A DNA stretch of 6,679 nt from an uncultured Gammaproteobacteria bacterium (GTDB lineage: Bacteria; Pseudomonadota; Gammaproteobacteria; Arenicellales; UBA868), in NCBI GenBank assembly GCA_913051905.1, contig CAJXBY010000141.1:1-6679 (forward strand), given 5' to 3'. Positions 1-5,952 of the stretch are shown one piece after another. Within the stretch, counting starts at the first letter, position 1; the number at the start of each line of letters is the position of its first letter. A model generated the notes under the pieces. It was not told the DNA's origin. It was given only the letters and a program-made list of their open reading frames with translations, and did not search any database. Made by a program: the position numbers and the translations under genes.

Positions 1-1
1 A

Positions 2-292
2 CTTGAGAAAGTCCCCGACCTGGAGCTGACGGATCTTCTGGCTTACCAGGTCAGTATTTTTGAACAAGCCCAGGGTTCTGACTGGAAGCTTGAAGATGCG
101 CCCGCCGACTTTCTGGAACACATGGCCAACGGCATCTTCGGGATTCGTTTCACACCCGAGCGGTGCCAGATACACAAGAAGATCAGTCAGAACCGTCCAG
201 TGGATCAACGCGCGGTCATCGCCTGGACCAAAACACTCAACACCCCGTTCAAATCTCTTGCCCACTGGATGGAAGACAGTGACGATGACTGA
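2..292 (+). CDS. PaiB-like FMN-binding protein, C-terminal part (5' end outside window)
   Basis: The last 96 codons of a gene that begins before the window are open from the left edge to the TGA at 290-292. The protein resembles the C-terminus of the PaiB / 'FMN-binding negative transcriptional regulator' family. A WKLEDAPADFLEHM stretch is followed by GIFGIRF, then the signature-like segment KKISQNRPVDQRAVIAW, which corresponds to the family's K(L/M)SQNR...DR.GVI ending. PaiB proteins have a split-barrel flavin-binding fold. The Bacillus protein is described as a repressor of sporulation and protease genes, but the role in most bacteria is unknown, so repression here should not be assumed. 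The tail ends in an acidic run (EDSDDD). The stop lies inside pdxA (8-base overlap), implying co-transcription and coupled translation. The N-terminal barrel, where most flavin contacts lie, is not visible, so the family call rests on this tail alone. Confidence 0.68.
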   Translation, partial: LEKVPDLELTDLLAYQVSIFEQAQGSDWKLEDAPADFLEHMANGIFGIRFTPERCQIHKKISQNRPVDQRAVIAWTKTLNTPFKSLAHWMEDSDDD

Positions 293-1271
293 CAGTCATC
301 CGAAGACCAAAGCGCCCATTCTGTTGACGACCGGCGAGCCGGCCGGCATCGGACCCGACCTTGTGATCAGCTTGCTGCAGCACCCGACCGCCCCGCCGCT
401 GTGGGTGGTTGCCGATCCCGACTTGCTGCTTGAGCGGGCGGCGCTGCTGGGATTACCCCTGACCCTGAATGGCGACACGCTGGCGGCCCCCGGCGGGCAG
501 GCCACACTGCTGCCTGTCTCTGTGCACAAACCCGTGGTCCCCGGGCGACTGGACGTCGACAACGCAGCGTACGTGGTGGAAATGCTGCAGGTCGCAGCGA
601 ACCGGTGCCAGCAGGGTGAATTCGGTGCACTGGTTACGGGGCCGGTTCAGAAAAGTGTGCTGATCGAGGCCGGAAACAAATTTGTCGGCCACACTGAATT
701 TCTCGGCGATCAGGCTGGTGTTGAAACACCCGTAATGATGTTGGTACGGGAGAACCTGCGGGTTGCACTGGTGACTATCCACATACCGCTCGCCGATGTC
801 GCCGGCGCCCTGACCGGGGCGCTTCTGGAACGGGTGTTGCGGGTAGTCGATGCCGATCTTCGCTCGCGCTTTGCCGTCGACGAGCCGAGAATCGGCGTGT
901 GTGGTTTGAATCCTCACGCCGGCGAATCCGGGCACCTGGGGCGGGAAGAGATCGACACCATCGTGCCGGTACTCAAAAAGCTGATCGCGATCGGACTCGA
1001 CCTCAAAGGGCCGTTGCCGGCGGACACCGCATTCACGCCACCGTTCCTCTCAGATCTGGATGTGGTGGTCGCCATGTTTCACGACCAGGGCCTGCCGGTC
1101 ATCAAACACGCCGGTTTCGGTGAGGTCGTCAACGTCACCCTGGGCCTGCCCTATATCCGCACCTCCGTGGACCACGGTACGGCGTTGAACCTGGCGGGGA
1201 CCGGCCGGGCTGCGGTCGGCAGTCTGGTCACCGCAGTGAAACTGGCGCGGCGGCTGACCGGTGCCTCCTGA
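285..1271 (+). CDS. pdxA: 4-hydroxythreonine-4-phosphate dehydrogenase PdxA
   Basis: PdxA oxidises 4-phosphohydroxy-L-threonine with NAD; the product decarboxylates and is condensed with deoxyxylulose 5-phosphate by PdxJ to give pyridoxine 5'-phosphate (DXP-dependent vitamin B6 route, cytoplasm). The 328-residue product aligns along its full length with the 329-residue E. coli enzyme. It has the N-terminal TTGEPAGIGPDL motif (residues 15-26), LVTGPVQK (116-123), GHTEF (135-139), CGLNPHAGE (206-214), MFHDQGLPV (264-272) and RTSVDHGTAL (292-301). The three metal-binding histidines expected of the family are H166, H211 and H266. ATG 285 is chosen because homology starts a few residues later and a GGAAG ribosome site lies at 271-275; GTG 279 is possible, while the longer open frame back to 60 only covers the upstream gene. 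It overlaps the PaiB-like gene by 8 bases and rsmA by 11. No residue loss or frameshift is seen. Confidence 0.97.
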   Translation: MTDSHPKTKAPILLTTGEPAGIGPDLVISLLQHPTAPPLWVVADPDLLLERAALLGLPLTLNGDTLAAPGGQATLLPVSVHKPVVPGRLDVDNAAYVVEMLQVAANRCQQGEFGALVTGPVQKSVLIEAGNKFVGHTEFLGDQAGVETPVMMLVRENLRVALVTIHIPLADVAGALTGALLERVLRVVDADLRSRFAVDEPRIGVCGLNPHAGESGHLGREEIDTIVPVLKKLIAIGLDLKGPLPADTAFTPPFLSDLDVVVAMFHDQGLPVIKHAGFGEVVNVTLGLPYIRTSVDHGTALNLAGTGRAAVGSLVTAVKLARRLTGAS

Positions 1272-2067
1272 GCCGGGACCACCCCCGCGGCCGAGAAAGC
1301 GTTTTGGCCAGCATTTTCTGCATGATCCCGGCGTTATCAGCCGCATCGTGGAAAGTATTGGCACCCAACCGGGAGAAGTGCTGTGCGAAATAGGGCCCGG
1401 CAGGGGTGCACTGACCGATCGCCTGGTTGAAACCGGAAATGTGCTGCATCTGCTGGAGATCGACAGAGATCTTGCCGCGTTACTGCAAAAGCGCTACACG
1501 GATCAAACCCAGGTGACCGTGCATGAGCGCGACGTGTTGGATGCTAACCTGTGTTCATTCAGTCCCAACCAGCCACTGGTGGTGGTGGGCAACCTCCCCT
1601 ACAACATCGCCTCGGTGCTGCTGATACGGTTTCTGTCACAGCGCCTGTCTATCAACCGTATGGTTTTCATGCTGCAGAAGGAGGTCGCCCAGCGTCTCGT
1701 CGCGGAGCCGGGTGCCAGCGCATTCGGCCGGCTCAGTGTGATGGTCAACCGGGTGTGCGAAACGCGGCTGTTGTTTGATGTCGGACCGGGTGCGTTCAGC
1801 CCGCCGCCAAAGGTCCGCTCCGCTGTCGTGAGTCTAAAGCCGCGGGCCGAACCCCTCGGCCGGTCAGTGCCAGACGCGGCTTTTGAAGCGCTGGTGCGCC
1901 AGGCGTTTTCCCAGCGCCGCAAGACACTGCGCAACGCGCTCAAGGGGGTCTGTCAGGCGGAGACCATAGCGCAGGCGGGGATCGATCCTGACACGCGACC
2001 GCAGACCCTGACGGTTCAGGATTTCGCCCGGCTGGTGTCGCAGAAACTTGCAGACTCGGACGGTTGA
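1261..2067 (+). CDS. rsmA: 16S rRNA (adenine(1518)-N(6)/adenine(1519)-N(6))-dimethyltransferase RsmA (KsgA)
   Basis: RsmA transfers four methyl groups from S-adenosylmethionine to two adjacent adenosines in the 3'-terminal hairpin of 16S rRNA, a late checkpoint of small-subunit assembly; loss gives kasugamycin resistance. The 268-residue product is close to the E. coli length (273). It shows KRFGQHFL (13-20), the SAM-binding motif I EIGPGRGALT (43-52), the acidic ribose-binding position E66 in LLEIDRD, the catalytic NLPYN (111-115), FMLQKEV (136-142), FSPPPKVRS (179-187) and the C-terminal FSQRRKTLRNAL (216-227). GTG 1261 is effectively forced as the start: an in-frame TGA lies at 1255-1257, and the next in-frame start codon would remove the conserved RFGQHF. 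The first residues are unusually proline-rich. It overlaps pdxA by 11 bases and has no clear ribosome site, so translation is probably coupled to pdxA. apaG and apaH, common followers of rsmA in enteric bacteria, do not follow here. Confidence 0.97.
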   Translation: MPPEPGPPPRPRKRFGQHFLHDPGVISRIVESIGTQPGEVLCEIGPGRGALTDRLVETGNVLHLLEIDRDLAALLQKRYTDQTQVTVHERDVLDANLCSFSPNQPLVVVGNLPYNIASVLLIRFLSQRLSINRMVFMLQKEVAQRLVAEPGASAFGRLSVMVNRVCETRLLFDVGPGAFSPPPKVRSAVVSLKPRAEPLGRSVPDAAFEALVRQAFSQRRKTLRNALKGVCQAETIAQAGIDPDTRPQTLTVQDFARLVSQKLADSDG

Positions 2068-2103
2068 GATAGCCGGGCCGAGAGGGGATACCGAGCCACC
2101 CTT
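2068..2103. other. convergent intergenic gap between rsmA and plsC
   Basis: These 36 bases separate the stop codons of two converging genes and are the longest gap in the window apart from a possible 40-base one before plsC. The only candidate for secondary structure is a 5-bp pairing of CTCGG (2055-2059) with CCGAG (2078-2082 or 2091-2095), without a following T-run on either strand. I therefore do not call a terminator. Transcripts from the two operons may overlap here, or stop by a factor-dependent mechanism that leaves no obvious sequence mark. Confidence 0.6.
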
Positions 2104-2859
2104 TCACACCTCGTGGGGGGGCGTTCCGGGATGAATCGGGAGTTCTGAGCCACCTGCCATTTGGCACATGGTGGACTCGATCCATTCTTCCGCGGCTCGA
2201 TTAACAGCCCGGGCCCGACGGCCCTCAGTGGTGATCGGTGGTCCGATGTGAACGCTGATCACACCGGGTTTTTTCAGGAAACTGCGACGGCCCCAGAAAT
2301 GCCCCGCGTTGTGGGCTACGGGCACTACCGGGACGCCGGCCCGGACAGCCAGCATGGCGCCGCCGGGGAAGTAACGCCCACGCTGTCCGGGTGGGGTTCT
2401 GGTACCTTCGGGGAAGATCACGACCCAGCGGCCTTCCTCGATCTTTTTTCTACCCTGCTGCAACAGTTGTTCCAGCGCCTTCACCCGGGTCGAGCGATTG
2501 ATGGCAATGGGGTCGGTAGCCGCCAGACCCCAGCCGAACAGCGGTATCCACAAGGCTTCGCGCTTCAGCGCCCAGGTCTGCGGCGGAAAGATGACCTGGA
2601 AGACAATGGTTTCCCATGCCGACTGGTGTTTGGACAGGATTACGCCCGGTCGGGCCGGTAGGTTTTCCAGCCCGTGCACCTGGTGGCGCAGGCCACAGGT
2701 CAGCCGCAACCACAGACCGATGAACCGGGCCCACAGACCGATGACCCGCATCCGGGGAATGATCGGCAGCAGCCAGGCCAGCATGCAGACCGGCCAGAAG
2801 GCCATCACCGAGACGACCATTCCGGCAAAGAACAAGGCAGAACGCAACCAGAGGATCAT
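2104..2859 (-). CDS. plsC: 1-acyl-sn-glycerol-3-phosphate acyltransferase, PlsC/LPLAT family
   Basis: Inner-membrane acyltransferase of phospholipid synthesis: it puts a second acyl chain on lysophosphatidic acid to make phosphatidic acid. From ATG 2859 the product has 251 residues (E. coli PlsC 245). A hydrophobic segment spans about residues 3-33. Then come the catalytic motif KHQSAWE (77-83, HX4E rather than the commoner HX4D), INRS (120-123, motif II), FPEGTR (149-154, motif III, glycerophosphate binding) and VPVVPV (176-181, motif IV). The start is uncertain: GTG 2910 would add 17 hydrophilic residues and overlap gmhB by 11 bases, with an AGGGG about 9 bases upstream, while ATG 2859 begins right at the membrane helix as in homologues but lacks a good ribosome site. 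It is last in the glyQ-glyS-mazG-like-gmhB-plsC operon. Neighbouring gmhB and plsC-like genes are also known in Pseudomonas. The exact acyl acceptor cannot be read from the sequence; a secondary LPA acyltransferase is equally possible. Confidence 0.92.
   Translation of the reverse strand: MILWLRSALFFAGMVVSVMAFWPVCMLAWLLPIIPRMRVIGLWARFIGLWLRLTCGLRHQVHGLENLPARPGVILSKHQSAWETIVFQVIFPPQTWALKREALWIPLFGWGLAATDPIAINRSTRVKALEQLLQQGRKKIEEGRWVVIFPEGTRTPPGQRGRYFPGGAMLAVRAGVPVVPVAHNAGHFWGRRSFLKKPGVISVHIGPPITTEGRRARAVNRAAEEWIESTMCQMAGGSELPIHPGTPPHEV
2711..2744 (-). repeat. short in-frame tandem repeat inside plsC
   Basis: A 13-base word, CACAGACCGATGA on the + strand, occurs at 2711-2723 and again at 2732-2744. 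The copies are 21 bases apart, exactly seven codons. In plsC this encodes two similar heptapeptides, each of the form IGLWxR preceded by a hydrophobic residue (residues 39-45 and 46-52 from ATG 2859). They lie just after the membrane segment. The seven-residue phase suggests an amphipathic helix lying at the membrane surface, possibly from a small internal duplication. Confidence 0.75.
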
Positions 2860-2899
2860 CACTCGGGCGCTTTCGGCAGCGGCTTGATCTTCTTGGGGG

Positions 2900-3493
2900 T
2901 CAAGCCCCACCCGTTCCAGCCCCTGGAGATACCGCCAAGGCGCCGTCTAGCAGCGCCTCGGTAAAGGCCTTGAGGTCGGGATAAACCGGCGTTTCTCTGA
3001 GTGGGTCCGACGAAGGCATACCAAGCAGCCTGGACCGGGTCTCCCGGCCATTTCCCGTCTGCAACAGAATCGGTCTGGCACCGGCGCTCGATGCGGCCTC
3101 GAGATCGCGCAGGGAATCACCCACCGCGGGGACTCCGTCGAGCGGTATACCAAGACGCTGGCTGATCTCCAGGAACAGACCCGGCTTGGGCTTGCGGCAG
3201 TAACAGGCATCATCCGGGCCGTGGGGACAGAAGAAAATCGATTCCAGCCTGCCGCCCTTTTCGCGGATGCTCTTCACCATCTTGCGATGGATTCGGTTCA
3301 GCATTTCGAGGTTAAACACGCCGCGGGCAACGCCCGCCTGGTTGGTTGCAACCACAACCCGGTAATCTGCCCGGCACAGCTGGGCGATCGCTTCGAGGCT
3401 GCCGGGCAGCGCCTGCCATTCCTCCGGCGCCTTGATGTAGTCCGGTGAATCGTGATTGATCACACCATCGCGATCGAGAATGATGAGCGGCAT
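2900..3493 (-). CDS. gmhB: D-glycero-beta-D-manno-heptose 1,7-bisphosphate 7-phosphatase GmhB
   Basis: HAD-superfamily phosphatase that removes the 7-phosphate from heptose bisphosphate, a step in making ADP-heptose for the LPS inner core. The product has 197 residues (E. coli 191). Visible features: the HAD nucleophile motif LDRDGVIN (6-13) with D7 and D9, ATNQAGVARG (49-58) with the motif II threonine T50, the zinc ligands C89-P-H91 and C97-Y-C99 followed by RKPKPG (100-105) with the motif III lysine, and GDSLRDLEAA (125-134). ATG 3493 is preferred: it lies 8 bases after the stop of the MazG-like gene, has GGAG at 3509-3506, and homology begins at once. A TTG at 3505 is in frame but has no spaced ribosome site. 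The C-terminal tail is rich in Ala and Gly. The related HisB N-terminal phosphatase is the main alternative, but the zinc loop, length and glyS/plsC neighbourhood favour GmhB. Substrate anomer (alpha or beta) is not decided by the sequence. Confidence 0.93.
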   Translation of the reverse strand: MPLIILDRDGVINHDSPDYIKAPEEWQALPGSLEAIAQLCRADYRVVVATNQAGVARGVFNLEMLNRIHRKMVKSIREKGGRLESIFFCPHGPDDACYCRKPKPGLFLEISQRLGIPLDGVPAVGDSLRDLEAASSAGARPILLQTGNGRETRSRLLGMPSSDPLRETPVYPDLKAFTEALLDGALAVSPGAGTGGA

Positions 3494-3501
3494 CTGGCCG
3501 G

Positions 3502-3831
3502 TCAACTCCGGAACTCTGAGACCCGGATGCGGCCGTCGATCATCCGACTGCGCCGCGACTTGAGTTTTTCCATCTTCGCCCAGAACGCGGCGTGGAGATC
3601 AAGATCTGCTGCGATGGCCGTTCCGATCAGCAGGATCAGGAGGTCTGCACATTCTTCGGCTAGCGCACTGTCTGGTTTGCCCTTGGTGATGCAGCCCGAA
3701 ATCTCGCCCAGTTCCTCGGCCATCAGGGCGACACGGTAGGGCAGGTCCTCGCCGCCGGATTCGCGTAGACCGTGCTGGTCGTGAAAGGACTGCACGGCTG
3801 CCAGCATATCGGCGTAACGGTCAGGATTCAT
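3502..3831 (-). CDS. MazG-like nucleotide pyrophosphohydrolase
   Basis: A 109-residue, probably all-alpha protein with the MazG signature EXXE(12-28)EXXD. It has E40-L-G-E43 in a MAEELGEI helix, a 16-residue spacer containing KGKP, then E60-C-A-D63 in EECADLLILLIG. These acidic residues normally bind Mg2+. The family cleaves nucleoside triphosphates to monophosphates and pyrophosphate and is usually seen as house-cleaning of odd or excess (d)NTPs, though some members act on other substrates; the substrate here is unknown. A basic stretch (KMEKLKSRRSR, 86-96) follows, then a conserved-looking tail. The ATG lies 3 bases after the glyS stop, with GGAG at 3843-3840 spaced 8 bases from the start. 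The stop lies 8 bases before gmhB, so it is firmly inside the operon. It is a single short MazG domain, unlike the two-domain E. coli MazG, and has no toxin-antitoxin partner beside it. Confidence 0.82.
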   Translation of the reverse strand: MNPDRYADMLAAVQSFHDQHGLRESGGEDLPYRVALMAEELGEISGCITKGKPDSALAEECADLLILLIGTAIAADLDLHAAFWAKMEKLKSRRSRMIDGRIRVSEFRS

Positions 3832-3834
3832 GGG

Positions 3835-5952
3835 TCAGTCTCCGGGTTGCAGATGGGAGATATCGGCGATCGCGAGGAAAAGGTTAGCCAGCTGGTTCAA
3901 CAGGGCCAGCCGGTTGCTGCGCTGGTCCTGGTCTTCAGCCATCACCAGAACATCTTCAAAAAACCGGTCGACGGGTTCGCTTAGCTGCGCCAGCTGTTTC
4001 AACGCACGGGTATAGTCGGAACGCTCGACCAGCGGCCAGACGGCGGTCGAGGTCCGGACCAGGGCTGCCGCCAGGTCCTTTTCCGCCTGGTGTTCAAACA
4101 ACGCGTCATCGACCTGTAATGGCACGTCCTGTTCGGCTCGCCGCAGTATGTTCCGGATGCGTTTGTTCGCGCCAGCCAGACTGGCGGCTGTCTGCATCTG
4201 CCTGAATCTTGCGACGGCTTTGAGGCGCCGGTCGAAATCCAGGGGGTGGGTAGCGCCGGTCCGGGTCACCGCCGTGATCTCGTCATTGCGGAATCCGGCA
4301 GCCAGGTAGAGGGCGCGGTAGCGCTCGGTCAGAAATGCGCTGACCCGCTGCGGAGTATCCTGCTCGATTGGACAGCTGGCCTGTTGGTAGGCATCTACAC
4401 TCATGTCGATCAGCGTTGTAATGGCGAGGTCTATCTTTTTTTCGACAAGAATCCGGATGATGCCAAGCGCCGCTCGGCGCAGCGCATAGGGGTCCCGGTC
4501 ACCGGTGGGTTCCTCACCGGCGGAGAACAATCCGACCAGGGAGTCGATCCGGTCGGCAAGGGAAAGAATTCTGCCGATACGGGACCCGGGAAGTGAATCG
4601 CCGGCCTGCTGTGGCAGGTAGTGTTCCCCGATGGCTTGGCTGACCGCCCGTCTTTCGCCGTCATGGTCTGCGTAGTAACGGCCCATGGTGCCCTGCAGTT
4701 TGGGAAACTCACCGACCATGTCAGTGGTCAGATCGGCCTTGCACAGACGCGCGGCACGGCTCGAAAGCGAGGGGTCCAGACCGAACTGCTGGGCAAGACG
4801 CCCGGCGAGAACCTCCAAGCGTAAAGTTTTATCGTACAGGCTGCCGAGCCTGTGATGGAACGTGACGTTTTCAAGGTCGGCAACGCGTGAATCCAGGCGG
4901 GTGCGCCGGTCATGATCCCAGAAGAATCGGGCATCGGAGAGCCGGGCCCTGAGCACCCTCTCGTTGCCCTGGCGGACCCTCGCCGGTTGTTTACTCCGGA
5001 TGTTGGATACCGCGATGAAGCACGGCATGAGCGCGCCCTGTTCGTCCACGACATGGAAATATTTCTGGTGATCGCATATAGAGGCCACCAGGACCTCGCT
5101 TGGCATCTGGACAAATGACACATCGAATCGGCCGAGCAGGCTGTACGGCTTCTCGACCAACCCAGTCACCAGATCCAACAGTTCGGGGTCATCTACGGCT
5201 GAGCCTCCCGCCTGTTTCGCCAGCCGCGTAATCTGGCGGCTGATCATGTCACGCCTGACGGCGAAATCGGCGATCACTTGACCGTCCGATTTCAGGTCGG
5301 TCTCGTAACTCGAAGCGCTCCGGATCCTGACAGGGTGTCTGGCCATGAAGCGATGGCCCGAGCTCCGGTTGCCGGACACAACATCCAGGAGTCTGCAGGG
5401 GATGGTCTTGCTGCCGTGCAGCACAACCAGCCAGTGCACCGGCCGGACGAATTCGGCGTCACTGCTCCCCCAGCGCATCCTTTTTGCAATGGGCAGTGCA
5501 TTCACGGCGTTCTCAATGCAGCTTGGTACGAGCGATTCCGCTCTCTGGCCGGGTTGTGAACTACGGTGGACCAGCCAGGCGCCTTTGTCGGTCTCCAGCC
5601 GTTCCAGCGCTCCTACCTCTACACCCACGGACCGGGCGAAGCCGCTCGCTGCAGGAGTGGGCTCGCCCTGTTCGTCAAATGCTTTGGCCAGAGCAGGTCC
5701 GCGGCGTTCGCTGGTCTGGCCCGGTTGTTGCCGTCTGACGCCACTGACGCGCGCACCCAGCCGCCGCGGGGTGGCAAACCAGCTGATCTCGGGGTTTTCA
5801 ACCAGTCCCTGGCCGGCGAGTTCCGCCGCCAGGGTCGTGCCGAGTGCCTGACCCAATCGGCTCAGCGTCTGGGGCGGCAGTTCCTCGGTGCCGATCTCGA
5901 CCAGCAGGTCTGCGCTTGTGCGACGGTCCGGATTTTCACGCGGGCTAGACAT
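3835..5952 (-). CDS. glyS: glycine--tRNA ligase beta subunit GlyS
   Basis: Beta subunit of the bacterial alpha2beta2 glycyl-tRNA synthetase. GlyQ activates glycine while GlyS mainly binds and positions tRNA-Gly. The 705-residue product matches the E. coli subunit (689) from end to end: LLVEIGTEELPP (16-27), FATPRRL (59-65), KRMRWGSSDAEFVRPVHW (157-174), GHRFM (199-203), SICDHQKYF (291-299), RARLSDARFFWDHD (335-348), LGSLYDKT (369-376), an HD-like YYADHDGE (426-433), DPYALRRAALGIIRI (487-501), the C-terminal anticodon-binding region with ANKRIRNIL (595-603), and ADISHLQ (696-702). ATG 5952 overlaps the glyQ stop as TGATG and has a strong GGGAGGG site; TTG 5955 touches that site and is unlikely. 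About ten extra polar residues precede the conserved start. Followed after 3 bases by the MazG-like gene. No frameshift or missing block is apparent. Confidence 0.98.
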   Translation of the reverse strand: MSSPRENPDRRTSADLLVEIGTEELPPQTLSRLGQALGTTLAAELAGQGLVENPEISWFATPRRLGARVSGVRRQQPGQTSERRGPALAKAFDEQGEPTPAASGFARSVGVEVGALERLETDKGAWLVHRSSQPGQRAESLVPSCIENAVNALPIAKRMRWGSSDAEFVRPVHWLVVLHGSKTIPCRLLDVVSGNRSSGHRFMARHPVRIRSASSYETDLKSDGQVIADFAVRRDMISRQITRLAKQAGGSAVDDPELLDLVTGLVEKPYSLLGRFDVSFVQMPSEVLVASICDHQKYFHVVDEQGALMPCFIAVSNIRSKQPARVRQGNERVLRARLSDARFFWDHDRRTRLDSRVADLENVTFHHRLGSLYDKTLRLEVLAGRLAQQFGLDPSLSSRAARLCKADLTTDMVGEFPKLQGTMGRYYADHDGERRAVSQAIGEHYLPQQAGDSLPGSRIGRILSLADRIDSLVGLFSAGEEPTGDRDPYALRRAALGIIRILVEKKIDLAITTLIDMSVDAYQQASCPIEQDTPQRVSAFLTERYRALYLAAGFRNDEITAVTRTGATHPLDFDRRLKAVARFRQMQTAASLAGANKRIRNILRRAEQDVPLQVDDALFEHQAEKDLAAALVRTSTAVWPLVERSDYTRALKQLAQLSEPVDRFFEDVLVMAEDQDQRSNRLALLNQLANLFLAIADISHLQPGD
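3840..3843 (-). promoter_or_regulatory. ribosome binding site of the MazG-like gene
   Basis: GGAG read on the - strand, inside the last codons of glyS, ends 8 bases before ATG 3831. This spacing is good for initiation. It supports both the choice of start and the reality of this small gene. Confidence 0.65.

Noticed and set aside
60..284. Extension of pdxA back to 60, giving a 403-residue protein with an N-terminal extra domain
   Set aside because: The region codes in another frame for the PaiB-like C-terminus, PdxA homology begins just after 285, and the extra residues resemble nothing known.
453..935. 160-residue open frame on the - strand inside pdxA
   Set aside because: It lies wholly antisense to an unmistakable pdxA. 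Long antisense frames are expected in GC-rich genes, and its translation shows no recognisable domain.
2053..2100. Possible rho-independent terminator between rsmA and plsC
   Set aside because: The only pairing seen is 5 bp (CTCGG/CCGAG) with a long loop, and no T-run follows on either strand.
2161..2661. 166-residue open frame on the + strand opposite plsC
   Set aside because: Antisense shadow of plsC, whose acyltransferase motifs are intact; no family resemblance in the + strand product.
3493..3505. TTG start at 3505 for gmhB
   Set aside because: The GGAG directly abuts the TTG, leaving no spacer, and family homology starts at ATG 3493.
5345..5851. 168-residue and neighbouring overlapping open frames on the + strand opposite glyS
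   Set aside because: glyS is full-length and conserved across this span; the antisense products are Arg/Ser/Pro-rich compositions typical of GC-rich shadows.
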